In this document: positions 1 through 10,709 of the stretch, in pieces
How positions within the stretch are numbered: position 1 is the stretch's first letter
Layout: each line of letters begins with the position of its first letter
From: Roseiarcus fermentans
Lineage (GTDB): Bacteria > Pseudomonadota > Alphaproteobacteria > Rhizobiales > Beijerinckiaceae
DNA: 64,000 nucleotides
Direction of reading: 5' to 3'
Assembly (NCBI RefSeq): GCF_003315135.1
Contig: NZ_QNRK01000019.1
Span: forward strand, 11,657 to 75,656
Notes under the pieces: generated by a model
Database searches by the model: none
The model's input: only the letters and a program-made list of their open reading frames with translations
Told to the model about the DNA's origin: nothing
Program-made: the position numbers and the translations under genes

Positions 1-5
1 CTTTC

Positions 6-1397
6 CTAAGAAACGGCGAGATCGGCGACCGGCGCCACGGCGGCTTGCAAAACGAATCCGAAGGCCTTGGCGCGCCGTTGGAGGTTATCGATGACCCGCT
101 CTCGGTATCGGGTCTCGTAATAAGAAGCGCCGGGGTCGACGTAATCCATGCCGTGGCGCAGCGCATTGTAGAACAGCACCGCAATTTTCCTCGCCGTCGC
201 GGTGACGGCCTTGGCCTTGCCGACGCGCGCCGACAATCGCCGGTAGAAGGCTCCCAGCGCGGTGTCGGTCCGGCCAATGGTCACGGCGGCCAGGCGCAGG
301 AGCGACGCGGCGCGGCTCCCGGATCGTCGAGTGCGCGAGGACAGCACCTTGCCCCCCGATATCTTGTTGCCGGGCGCCAGACACAGCCACGAGGTGAAGT
401 GCTTGGCGCTTGGCCATGCCGAAAGATCATCGCCGCATTCCGACACCAGCTTGAGCGCGAGATAAGGGCCAATGCCATGGATCCTGGTCAGGTCTTTGCC
501 GAGCAGGGAATGCAGCGCCGCCCCGACATCGAAGGCGAGGCCGTTCGGCTGGCGGCTCTGGCGCTTCGGCGGCGGTCCAGAAGCATCGCGCCGCCCATCG
601 CCTTCGTGCGCCCGAACCGAACCGAGCTGCTTCAAGACAGCCTCGATCCGGACATCGCAAGCGGCGACCTTGTGCTGATAGACGTCGTAAAGCGCCACCG
701 CCTGCTCCAGGACGAACAGGTGCTCGGCCCGGTAATGGCCGGTCAGGGCCCTCTCGATGACGTCCGCGCTCGAATGGCAACGCGTGTCGCGCATGGACGC
801 CAGTACGGCCGGGTCGCGCTCACCGGCGATGATCGCCCGGATGATGCGCATGCCGGTCGCCCCCGTGATGTCGGAAACGACGTGATGAAGCTGCAAGTTC
901 ATCTCCGTCATGGCCTTCTGCATATGCTGGATATGAGAGGCCGCGCTGTCCAGCAGCCGCTCGCGCTGGCGCAGATAGGCGCGTAGTTCAACAATCTCGC
1001 CGCTCGGTCGGAAGCTGGCGCGCAACAAGCCGCAGGCATGAAGCCGCTGCAGCCATTGCGCATCGCTGACGTCGGTCTTGCGACCGGGCACATGCTTGGC
1101 GTCACGGGCATTGACCAAAAACACCTCGACGCCGCGCTCTTCGAGCAGTTCGAAAATCGGGATCCAATAAACGCTGGTCGATTCCATCACGACCGTCCTG
1201 ACGCCGCATTCCGCAAACCAGTCGGCCAGCCGGTGTAGGTCAGCCGTGAAAGTGCCAAAGCTGCGAACCGGCTCGGATGACCGGTCCGGACCTACCGCCG
1301 CCATGTGCATGGTCGCGCCAATATCGATGGCGGCCGCGTTTTGATGGATCATCGTCATCGAGGACGATGCACCCATCGGTTTTGTCGGGTCCTTCAT
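6..1397 (-). CDS. IS110-family transposase (DEDD recombinase), copy 1
   Basis: Encodes 463 residues, typical for the family. The N-terminal RuvC-like DEDD catalytic residues are visible as Asp25 (in AIDIG), Glu72 (in VVMES) and Asp109/Asp112 (in KTDVSDAQ). The C-terminal half has the helix-hairpin-helix and Transposase_20 signature (HGIGPYLA near residue 315, then SWLCLAPGNKISGGK). I chose the ATG at 1397 because an AGGAGG lies seven bases upstream; the ATG six bases earlier would sit almost on the Shine-Dalgarno. The predicted role is cutting and rejoining of the element's circular intermediate. It looks intact and probably active. Confidence 0.92.
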   Translation of the reverse strand: MKDPTKPMGASSSMTMIHQNAAAIDIGATMHMAAVGPDRSSEPVRSFGTFTADLHRLADWFAECGVRTVVMESTSVYWIPIFELLEERGVEVFLVNARDAKHVPGRKTDVSDAQWLQRLHACGLLRASFRPSGEIVELRAYLRQRERLLDSAASHIQHMQKAMTEMNLQLHHVVSDITGATGMRIIRAIIAGERDPAVLASMRDTRCHSSADVIERALTGHYRAEHLFVLEQAVALYDVYQHKVAACDVRIEAVLKQLGSVRAHEGDGRRDASGPPPKRQSRQPNGLAFDVGAALHSLLGKDLTRIHGIGPYLALKLVSECGDDLSAWPSAKHFTSWLCLAPGNKISGGKVLSSRTRRSGSRAASLLRLAAVTIGRTDTALGAFYRRLSARVGKAKAVTATARKIAVLFYNALRHGMDYVDPGASYYETRYRERVIDNLQRRAKAFGFVLQAAVAPVADLAVS

Positions 1398-1622
1398 CTT
1401 CATTCCTCCTGCTGACAAAAGCGGAAGGGCTGGGCTGCGCAAGCGATCAATTTCCTAACCGGGATCGCCCGAAGACGTCACCATTCTCAAGTTCGCAACA
1501 ACCCATGGACCATGTTTTTTTACGGGGTCACGCGCCACCAAAAAGTAGACGGCCGCTCCCTTCCGTGGCCAGGATAGCGCAAATCGTTTCTACCCCCACA
1601 GGCGGCGTCAAACCGCGCTGGT
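1398..1622 (-). other. IS110 non-coding end, candidate bridge-RNA region (also 3019-3243)
   Basis: About 225 bp between the transposase start and the unit junction, present identically in both copies. In the IS110 group, the non-coding end upstream of the recombinase gene encodes a structured bridge RNA whose loops pair with target and donor DNA (established for IS621). Position and size fit, but I have not folded it or located the guide loops. A tandem junction can also create a promoter that drives this RNA and the transposase. Confidence 0.35.
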
Positions 1623-3243
1623 TTTCCTAAGAAACGGCGAGATCGGCGACCGGCGCCACGGCGGCTTGCAAAACGAATCCGAAGGCCTTGGCGCGCCGTT
1701 GGAGGTTATCGATGACCCGCTCTCGGTATCGGGTCTCGTAATAAGAAGCGCCGGGGTCGACGTAATCCATGCCGTGGCGCAGCGCATTGTAGAACAGCAC
1801 CGCAATTTTCCTCGCCGTCGCGGTGACGGCCTTGGCCTTGCCGACGCGCGCCGACAATCGCCGGTAGAAGGCTCCCAGCGCGGTGTCGGTCCGGCCAATG
1901 GTCACGGCGGCCAGGCGCAGGAGCGACGCGGCGCGGCTCCCGGATCGTCGAGTGCGCGAGGACAGCACCTTGCCCCCCGATATCTTGTTGCCGGGCGCCA
2001 GACACAGCCACGAGGTGAAGTGCTTGGCGCTTGGCCATGCCGAAAGATCATCGCCGCATTCCGACACCAGCTTGAGCGCGAGATAAGGGCCAATGCCATG
2101 GATCCTGGTCAGGTCTTTGCCGAGCAGGGAATGCAGCGCCGCCCCGACATCGAAGGCGAGGCCGTTCGGCTGGCGGCTCTGGCGCTTCGGCGGCGGTCCA
2201 GAAGCATCGCGCCGCCCATCGCCTTCGTGCGCCCGAACCGAACCGAGCTGCTTCAAGACAGCCTCGATCCGGACATCGCAAGCGGCGACCTTGTGCTGAT
2301 AGACGTCGTAAAGCGCCACCGCCTGCTCCAGGACGAACAGGTGCTCGGCCCGGTAATGGCCGGTCAGGGCCCTCTCGATGACGTCCGCGCTCGAATGGCA
2401 ACGCGTGTCGCGCATGGACGCCAGTACGGCCGGGTCGCGCTCACCGGCGATGATCGCCCGGATGATGCGCATGCCGGTCGCCCCCGTGATGTCGGAAACG
2501 ACGTGATGAAGCTGCAAGTTCATCTCCGTCATGGCCTTCTGCATATGCTGGATATGAGAGGCCGCGCTGTCCAGCAGCCGCTCGCGCTGGCGCAGATAGG
2601 CGCGTAGTTCAACAATCTCGCCGCTCGGTCGGAAGCTGGCGCGCAACAAGCCGCAGGCATGAAGCCGCTGCAGCCATTGCGCATCGCTGACGTCGGTCTT
2701 GCGACCGGGCACATGCTTGGCGTCACGGGCATTGACCAAAAACACCTCGACGCCGCGCTCTTCGAGCAGTTCGAAAATCGGGATCCAATAAACGCTGGTC
2801 GATTCCATCACGACCGTCCTGACGCCGCATTCCGCAAACCAGTCGGCCAGCCGGTGTAGGTCAGCCGTGAAAGTGCCAAAGCTGCGAACCGGCTCGGATG
2901 ACCGGTCCGGACCTACCGCCGCCATGTGCATGGTCGCGCCAATATCGATGGCGGCCGCGTTTTGATGGATCATCGTCATCGAGGACGATGCACCCATCGG
3001 TTTTGTCGGGTCCTTCATCTTCATTCCTCCTGCTGACAAAAGCGGAAGGGCTGGGCTGCGCAAGCGATCAATTTCCTAACCGGGATCGCCCGAAGACGTC
3101 ACCATTCTCAAGTTCGCAACAACCCATGGACCATGTTTTTTTACGGGGTCACGCGCCACCAAAAAGTAGACGGCCGCTCCCTTCCGTGGCCAGGATAGCG
3201 CAAATCGTTTCTACCCCCACAGGCGGCGTCAAACCGCGCTGGT
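1623..3243 (-). mobile_element. IS110-family element, copy 2 of a direct tandem pair
   Basis: Second unit of the tandem pair, in the same orientation as the first. Its right border falls in a run of seven T residues (3243-3249), where a truncated IS3-type orfA begins. The element therefore inserted into another insertion sequence. The junction between the copies (around 1620-1626) joins the right end of one unit directly to the left end of the next, as in a circular IS110 intermediate. Confidence 0.85.
1627..3018 (-). CDS. IS110-family transposase (DEDD recombinase), copy 2
   Basis: Its 463-residue product is identical to that of the gene at 6-1397, with the same AGGAGG and start context at 3018. 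It lies 230 bp upstream of copy 1 in the same orientation, so both could be transcribed together across the junction. Two uninterrupted identical copies side by side suggest a very recent event or a circular-dimer insertion. An assembly artefact from one repeated element is also possible. Confidence 0.9.
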   Translation of the reverse strand: MKDPTKPMGASSSMTMIHQNAAAIDIGATMHMAAVGPDRSSEPVRSFGTFTADLHRLADWFAECGVRTVVMESTSVYWIPIFELLEERGVEVFLVNARDAKHVPGRKTDVSDAQWLQRLHACGLLRASFRPSGEIVELRAYLRQRERLLDSAASHIQHMQKAMTEMNLQLHHVVSDITGATGMRIIRAIIAGERDPAVLASMRDTRCHSSADVIERALTGHYRAEHLFVLEQAVALYDVYQHKVAACDVRIEAVLKQLGSVRAHEGDGRRDASGPPPKRQSRQPNGLAFDVGAALHSLLGKDLTRIHGIGPYLALKLVSECGDDLSAWPSAKHFTSWLCLAPGNKISGGKVLSSRTRRSGSRAASLLRLAAVTIGRTDTALGAFYRRLSARVGKAKAVTATARKIAVLFYNALRHGMDYVDPGASYYETRYRERVIDNLQRRAKAFGFVLQAAVAPVADLAVS

Positions 3244-3246
3244 TTT

Positions 3247-3661
3247 TTTGGATTTCGACGATCGCCTCGGCGCGCTGCAAGCGCAACGTCACGCTCTTGT
3301 AGTCGCGCTGCAACCGGGCATGTTCGGCCGCCAGCGGATTGGGCTCGGCGACCTTGGGGCCGCGCTTGACCGCCTTCAGCCCCTCGCAGGCGCCGGCGTC
3401 GCGTTGCCGGCGCCAATCCGTCAACAGCGAGGAATAGAGCCCGTCGCGCCGCAGGATCGCGCCAATGCCGCCCGGCCCCGCCTCATCGACCTGGCGAAGG
3501 ATCCCAAGCTTGTAGGCGGTCGTGAACGTCCGCCGGCGTGGCCGGTCGGAGAGTTCAGGCGAGGCCGCCGACGGCGCCGCAATGAGGCTCGGCCTTCGGC
3601 CTCCCTCTGTTGCGGCGCCGTCGGCAAGAGTCTTTTCGAAGGGGATGACCGGCATGACCAT
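3247..3661 (-). pseudogene. IS3-family transposase OrfA, 3' end cut by the IS110 pair
   Basis: The N-terminal ~138 residues of an IS3-type OrfA. They include the helix-turn-helix segment (RRRTFTTAYKLGILRQVDEA, then LYSSLLTDWRRQRDAG) and the start of the coiled-coil linker (NPLAAEHARLQRDYKSVTLR, ending EIQK). The frame then runs into IS110 DNA at a poly-A tract on the coding strand. The end of OrfA and the DDE-carrying OrfB are missing and would be expected left of the window. The start could be 3661 or the Met two codons later. Confidence 0.8.
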
Positions 3662-3734
3662 GGGAGGATGTGACCTCAGCCCTCAAGGGTAAACTCCAGG
3701 GGGGCGTTTGTCTCATCGTCATTGGCACGGAGGG

Positions 3735-4183
3735 GGTTGGCTTCAAGCCAACCGAGCCGTGACGTTGCGAATGCTCCGGGCCGTCCACCGGCCGCCCCGA
3801 GCGGTCGCATAGTCCCGAGCGTTGAGCACGCCAGCATGGCGTTGGCGGACGTGATGCCCTCGGCCTTCAAGGCGTTGAGCGTCGCCGCCAGACCTGCCGC
3901 CCGCTCGTCTGCTTTGGCTTTGAGAACCTGCACGGCAAGTTCGTTGAAGCCATGGCCCTGTAGATGCGCTGCGCCGGCCGGACAGCCGAGGCGCTTGATC
4001 TCCGGGTGATTCGTTGCCCGGACACGGCGACCTTCCTCCGAGCCTCTGCCTGCGCCGCCTTGGTGCGGGTCGAGATCATCTTGCGCTAGGCCTGACCGAT
4101 CACAGCCATGATGCCGACCACCAGCTCGTTGGCCTCGGGCATGTCGGAAGTCTGTCCCGTGCAAAGTGTGACCGGCATTCGTT
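3735..4183 (-). pseudogene. Serine recombinase (resolvase/invertase) remnant
   Basis: Pieces of one serine-recombinase core can be read in different frames. They are a MPEANELVVGIMAVIGQA segment followed by a TAG stop, RKMISTRTKAAQAEARRK in the same frame, and then AAHLQGHGFNELAVQVLKAK and LKAEGITSANAM in another. This order matches the end of the catalytic domain, the long helix and the start of the DNA-binding region in site-specific serine recombinases of phages and transposons. The active-site serine region is absent. There are at least one stop and one or more frameshifts, so it is dead. Confidence 0.7.
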
Positions 4184-4472
4184 TCTCGCGGCTGGACGTC
4201 TCGGCGCCGGTTCTTCCTCTTGACGCAACCGAACAGGTGGCCTGCCGCCTTTACGCGCCCCTTACGCGCACAGCCGCCGATCGGAATTGAAGGCTTACGG
4301 CGGGCTGACCTAGCGTTTCAACGTTGACTAATCTCTGCGGAATCGGCCGCGCGCGCCTTTGGACCGGGTGGCTCGAAGACGGGCAACAGGCGCGGCCGAT
4401 GCGGCCGACGCCAACGCGGAAGCACGTCTCCGCTTGGCCGGTCCGACGCCGCTGAGGCGAGAGGAGCGTTCG

Positions 4473-4568
4473 ATGAATCTGTTTGTCTGGCTGCCCGCGA
4501 TGTTCGCGCTCGGCCTTGTCAGCCTGGGCGTCTGTTACGCCTTCGTGTTCGCCTGCGAAGACATCTGA
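4473..4568 (+). CDS. 31-residue membrane protein at the head of the kdp operon
   Basis: Starts at an ATG behind GAGGAGC and encodes 31 residues, almost all one hydrophobic helix, ending in ACEDI. It ends 11 bp before kdpF, whose own Shine-Dalgarno overlaps this spacing, so the two are surely co-transcribed. Very short membrane ORFs ahead of kdpF are seen in other alphaproteobacterial kdp operons, from memory. It may stabilise the Kdp complex as KdpF does, but that is inference. It is easily missed because of its size. Confidence 0.6.
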   Translation: MNLFVWLPAMFALGLVSLGVCYAFVFACEDI

Positions 4569-4579
4569 GGAGCCGAGAC

Positions 4580-4660
4580 ATGACCTATGTCACGATCGCG
4601 GTGACCGCCGCCGTCATCGTCTACCTGTTCACGGCGCTCATCCGGCCCGAATGGTTCTGA
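4580..4660 (+). CDS. kdpF: KdpF, small subunit of the K+-transporting ATPase
   Basis: Encodes 26 residues: a single hydrophobic helix ending in the typical KdpF tail LIRPEWF (most homologues end ...LLRPERF). KdpF sits in the membrane against KdpA and stabilises the KdpFABC complex. An AGGAG precedes the ATG, and kdpA follows 81 bp downstream in the same direction. Confidence 0.85.
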   Translation: MTYVTIAVTAAVIVYLFTALIRPEWF

Positions 4661-4741
4661 CGGGACCGCCGGTTCTCCATCCTTTTTCGGTCAGGCCCCT
4701 CGCGAAGCCGAGCGCGGGCCGACGCACGATTTGAAAGGCCC

Positions 4742-6562
4742 ATGATCATGTGGCTCCTGCCTGCTATGCTGATCCTGGCGGCGATCGCCTGTTCGATCCC
4801 GCTCAGCGCATACTTCACCTGGCTGATGGAAGGCCGCTATCGCGCGCCGAGGGTTCTCAAGTGGTTCGAGGACCTCGTCGACACCGGTCCGCAGGACTGG
4901 AAGCAGTACACGATCGCGCTGATCGTCTTCAACATCGCGCTGTTCATCTTCGGCTTCGTTGTGCTCAGCCTGCAGCCGTACGCGCCGTTGAACCCGCGCG
5001 GGCTTGGCTGGCTCGAGCCGACGACGATTTTCAACACGGTCATATCCTTTTTGACCAACACCAATCTGCAGCACTATGCGGGCGAGACGGCGCTCTCGAA
5101 TTTCAGCCAGATCTTCTTCATCCTGCCGAACATGTTCCTGTCGGCGTCGGTCGGCTTCTGCGCGCTGGCGGCGATCATCCGCCTCTTCCGCGGCGCGGAG
5201 AAGTGCGGCAACTTCTTCGTCGATATGTGGCGCGTCTGCATGTACATCTACGTGCCGGTCGCCCTGCTGTTCGGGATCATCTTCATGCAGCAGGGCATGC
5301 CGATGACCTACGCTTCGACCGAGGTCGCCACGACCCTCGAGCAGGGCTCGATGGGCCTCGACGACAAGGGCCAGGCGAAGCCGCAGACCATCGTCGTCGG
5401 CCCGGTGGCCGCGGTCATCCCGATCAAGATGCTCGGCACCAACGGCGGCGGCTTTTACGGCATGAATTCCGCCCATCCGCTCGAGAACCCGACGGCGACG
5501 ACGAACTTCTTCACCACGCTCGCGATGATGCTGTTCCCGTTCGCGCTGGTGCTGATGTACGGGCGCATGCTCGGGCGCATAAGGCATTCGGTCGTCATCT
5601 ACGGCGTTATGCTCGCCATGATGATCGGGCTCATCGCCTGGGTGATCCGGACCGATACGATGGAGCCGAATCCCGGCCTCACCGCGCACGCCGCCACGGC
5701 CTGGCAGGTTCCCTCGGCCTCGGCGCCGAGTGGCAAGCTCGACGTTCCGAGTCCGGCCGTCGCGGCCCTCCCGGTCAACCAGCATCTCGGCAATCTCGAA
5801 GGCAAGGAATTGCGCTTCGGCACGTCCGCCGGCGCGGCCTTCGCGGCGATCACCACCGACGTGACCTGCGGCGCGATCAACGCCGAGATGGATAGCCTGA
5901 ATCCGCTCTCCGGGCTCTCGCCGATGATCGGCATGTGGCTGAACTGCGTGTTCGGCGGCAAGGGCGTGGGCATGATCAACCTCTTGCTCTTCCTGATCGT
6001 TGGCGTGTTCCTCGCCGGGCAGATGGTCGGGCGCACGCCAGAATATCTCGGCCGCAAGGTCGGGGCGCGGGAGATGAAGCTCGCCATGATCGCGCTGCTC
6101 GTGCACCCGATCCTGATCCTCGGCCCCGCCGGCCTCTTCGCCGCTACGGGCTGGGGCACGACGGCGGAAGCCAACCCCGGCGCGCACGGGTTCAGCGAGA
6201 TCGTCTACCAGTTCTCGTCGTCGTCGGCGAACAACGGCTCGGCGATGGACGGGCTCGGCGTGACCTACGGCCTCAACGCCAACGCGAGTCCGTCGCCGGA
6301 AGCGGTTCCGTGGGACATCGCTACGGGACTCGTGATGCTGTTCGCCCGTTATCTGCCGATCATCGCGCCGATCGCCATGGCGTTCTCGCTCGGCCGGAAG
6401 AAGGTCGCGCCGGTCACGCTCGGCACCATGAGCGACGACACCGTGACCTTCGGCTTCCTACTGTTCGGCACGATCGCCATCGTCGGCGCGTTGCTGTTCC
6501 TGCCGGTCGCCGCGCTCGGACCGATCGCAGAGCATCTCGGACCGATCCCCTTCGGCGGGTGA
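4742..6562 (+). CDS. kdpA: KdpA1, potassium-binding/translocating subunit
   Basis: A membrane subunit of 606 residues, slightly longer than the usual ~560-600. KdpA is an SKT-superfamily channel-like protein that selects K+ and passes it to KdpB. Its four selectivity-filter loops are visible: TNTN (105-108), TNGGGF (233-238), CGAIN (376-380) and NNGS (497-500). Residues ~310-350 form an extra hydrophilic stretch between membrane segments. The start at 4742 gives MIM; the ATG at 4748 is an alternative. It is the second gene of kdpFABC, and a quite different second KdpA lies at 10710-12425. It probably acts at the inner membrane under low potassium. Confidence 0.93.
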   Translation: MIMWLLPAMLILAAIACSIPLSAYFTWLMEGRYRAPRVLKWFEDLVDTGPQDWKQYTIALIVFNIALFIFGFVVLSLQPYAPLNPRGLGWLEPTTIFNTVISFLTNTNLQHYAGETALSNFSQIFFILPNMFLSASVGFCALAAIIRLFRGAEKCGNFFVDMWRVCMYIYVPVALLFGIIFMQQGMPMTYASTEVATTLEQGSMGLDDKGQAKPQTIVVGPVAAVIPIKMLGTNGGGFYGMNSAHPLENPTATTNFFTTLAMMLFPFALVLMYGRMLGRIRHSVVIYGVMLAMMIGLIAWVIRTDTMEPNPGLTAHAATAWQVPSASAPSGKLDVPSPAVAALPVNQHLGNLEGKELRFGTSAGAAFAAITTDVTCGAINAEMDSLNPLSGLSPMIGMWLNCVFGGKGVGMINLLLFLIVGVFLAGQMVGRTPEYLGRKVGAREMKLAMIALLVHPILILGPAGLFAATGWGTTAEANPGAHGFSEIVYQFSSSSANNGSAMDGLGVTYGLNANASPSPEAVPWDIATGLVMLFARYLPIIAPIAMAFSLGRKKVAPVTLGTMSDDTVTFGFLLFGTIAIVGALLFLPVAALGPIAEHLGPIPFGG

Positions 6563-6632
6563 ACGCCGCCCCCTCCTGCGAGGCGCGGACCCTTCGCGCG
6601 CGCCTCGCCCATAAATTTCAGGAGTTCAAGTC

Positions 6633-8777
<2,145 letters not shown>

Positions 8778-8794
8778 GCTTAAGGAGAACTTCG

Positions 8795-9811
8795 GTGTTG
8801 CGCTATTTCGCAAAGAGCTTCGCGCTCATCGCCGTCGCCGTGGTCGTCACGTGCGGCATCTACCCCGCAATACTTTGGGCGATCGGACAGACGGTGTTTC
8901 CGTTCCAGGCCAACGGCAGCATCGTCCGGAACGCGGACGGCGCGGTCATCGGCTCGATGCTGGTGGCCCAGCCGTTCACCAAGGACGAGTACTTCCAGCC
9001 GCGCCCGTCGGCCGCCTCCTACGATGCGACCGCCTCGACGTCGTCCGGCTATGCGCCCTCGAACTACGCGTTGCGCGATCGCGTCGCCCGAGTGATTGGC
9101 CCGATTGCGACCTACGCGTCCGGCGACAAGAAGGGGCAGGCGGTTGCGCCCGACGTCGAAACCTGGTTTCAGGCCGACAAGTTTGGCGGCAATCCGCACA
9201 TCGTCGCGCAGTGGGCGGACGCGCATAACTCGATCGCACAAGCCTGGGTGACCGGCGATCCGACCCACGGCGCCTTCGTCGACGACTGGTCCAAGGCGCA
9301 TGACGCCGTCGTTCAGGACTGGATCAAGAAGAACCCGGCGACGCCGCAGCCGAAGGGGTCCGACCTCGCCGTGGTCTTCTTCGAGAATTTCTCGAACGAC
9401 CATCCGGGCGCGTTCCCCTCGTCGGTCACCAAGACCGGCGCGGACGGCAAGCCGGCGACGTCGATCGAACCCGTCAACACGGGCTCGGACATCCAGTCGA
9501 TCTTCTTCGACATGTGGCGGTCGGATCATCCCGACGTCGCGCTGAATGACGTTCCGGCCGATCTCGTCACCGCCTCCGCTTCGGGCCTCGACCCCGATAT
9601 CACGCTTGAGAACGCCGAGTTCCAGCTCGATCGAGTCGCGGCCAAATGGGCGGACGACAAGAAGCTCAAGGTCGACGACGTGCGCAAGGAGATTGAGGCG
9701 ATCCTGCAAGACAAGGCGCATGCGCCGTGGGGCGGCCTGATCGGCGAGAAGCTCGTGAACGTCCTCGACGTCAACCTCGAGCTGCACAAGCGTTACGGCG
9801 ACCCGGCCTGA
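8795..9811 (+). CDS. kdpC: KdpC with a large internal extension
   Basis: KdpC is a single-span subunit that helps KdpA-KdpB coupling and nucleotide binding. The GTG start at 8795 sits behind AAGGAGA, 17 bp after kdpB. It gives 338 residues, whereas KdpC is normally about 190-200. The N-terminal membrane helix, the QANGS motif, the IGSMLVAQPF-like segment and the RPSAASYDA-type loop are in the normal order. The C-terminal end LVNVLDVNLEL also matches KdpC. Between them, from about residue 130 to 290, lies an extra Asp/Lys/Trp-rich hydrophilic region that I do not recognise. Frame and composition are continuous, so this is an insertion, not a misjoined gene. Confidence 0.9.
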   Translation: MLRYFAKSFALIAVAVVVTCGIYPAILWAIGQTVFPFQANGSIVRNADGAVIGSMLVAQPFTKDEYFQPRPSAASYDATASTSSGYAPSNYALRDRVARVIGPIATYASGDKKGQAVAPDVETWFQADKFGGNPHIVAQWADAHNSIAQAWVTGDPTHGAFVDDWSKAHDAVVQDWIKKNPATPQPKGSDLAVVFFENFSNDHPGAFPSSVTKTGADGKPATSIEPVNTGSDIQSIFFDMWRSDHPDVALNDVPADLVTASASGLDPDITLENAEFQLDRVAAKWADDKKLKVDDVRKEIEAILQDKAHAPWGGLIGEKLVNVLDVNLELHKRYGDPA

Positions 9812-9957
9812 CGCGAACGGCTTCCATTCGGAGATCCGATAGTCCGGACGGAAGCCAGGGAGGCGCGCGTGGCCATTCGCCTCGTCCCCAGCCGCGCGCG
9901 TCTCCCAATCTCCCTTGCTTCGAATCGCCGGTTCGGCCGGCGCCGCGGACACAACCC

Positions 9958-10698
9958 ATGGGCGCGCGTGTTCCAGGACGCTGCACGACGGTGCTGGTGT
10001 TGACGGGCGAGCCTGCGCTCGTGCGGCTGGCGCGCTCGATCCTCGAGCCTGACCGCATTGTGAGCGGGAGCGCGCCCTTTGGGCCGGAATCACTTGCGGT
10101 CGCCGGCGCGGCCGACATCGTTGTCATCGACCTGGAGGCTGTCGACCAGGACGCGATCCTGGCGGTCCGACGCGCCTACTTCGACGCCGCGCTCATCGTC
10201 CTCTCTCCCGAGCGCGGCGAAACCGCCTGCATCGCCGCGCTCGAAATGGGCGCGGACTATCTTCCCCGCCCGTTCAGCCCCACGGATCTCGCCGTGCGGG
10301 TGCGGGTGGCCGAGCTCAGGCGCTTCGCCGCGACCGGGCGGCCGCGCTTCTACCACAACGGTGCGCTCGCCTTCGACCTGTTCAGTGGCAAGCTGTCGAT
10401 CGACGGCCAGACAGTAGCGCTGGCGCCGTCCGAACTCGCCGTTTTGGCCCATCTCGCCGGCAAAGCGGGCGGCGTCGTCGGTTACGAGCGGCTTCTTGGG
10501 GACGCCGAATCCGCAGGCTCACCGCGTGGGCGAGCGGCGCTGCGCTCCTGCGTTATGCACCTCAGGCACAAGATCGAGCGCGATCCGCTCCATCCCGAAA
10601 TTCTGCTCGCCGAGATCGGCGTGGGCTACCGCCTGGCGCCTCCGACCGCCGGCCCCATGCGCCGGCCGCGCGATTGCCTTCCAAAAGACCCAGAATAG
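9958..10698 (+). CDS. OmpR/KdpE-type response regulator with atypical receiver
   Basis: A 246-residue protein with a receiver-like domain (about 13-125) and a C-terminal winged-helix DNA-binding domain (about 140-230, ending IGVGYRL). The phosphate-accepting Asp58 is kept (VIDLE). The acidic pair usual at the start of the receiver is replaced by TGE, and the invariant Lys of KPF is Arg104 (LPRPF). Such receivers often work without phosphorylation. It lies between kdpC and a second kdpA, and no sensor kinase KdpD is present. I infer it regulates kdp, perhaps constitutively or through a non-phospho signal. The ATG at 9958 was chosen because upstream codons show no receiver homology. Confidence 0.8.
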   Translation: MGARVPGRCTTVLVLTGEPALVRLARSILEPDRIVSGSAPFGPESLAVAGAADIVVIDLEAVDQDAILAVRRAYFDAALIVLSPERGETACIAALEMGADYLPRPFSPTDLAVRVRVAELRRFAATGRPRFYHNGALAFDLFSGKLSIDGQTVALAPSELAVLAHLAGKAGGVVGYERLLGDAESAGSPRGRAALRSCVMHLRHKIERDPLHPEILLAEIGVGYRLAPPTAGPMRRPRDCLPKDPE

Positions 10699-10709
10699 GG
10701 CGTACCCTC

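Larger units (their letters stand above)
2..1622 (-). mobile_element. IS110-family element, copy 1 of a direct tandem pair
   Basis: One unit of a 1,621-bp direct tandem repeat; bases 2-1625 match 1623-3246 with no difference that I noticed. Each unit holds one leftward DEDD transposase gene and about 225 bp of non-coding DNA upstream of it. IS110 elements transpose through a circular intermediate and make no long terminal inverted repeats, and none are seen here. The outer left flank lies outside the window, so the exact end is uncertain by a few T residues. Confidence 0.85.

Noticed and set aside
45-986. Long plus-strand open frame opposite the IS110 transposase (also 1666-2607)
   Set aside because: Antisense shadow of the transposase in high-GC DNA; the product is Arg/Gly-rich with no family.
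4691-6187. 498-codon minus-strand frame opposite kdpA
   Set aside because: Arg/Glu/His-rich mirror frame without motifs; kdpA on the other strand is certain.
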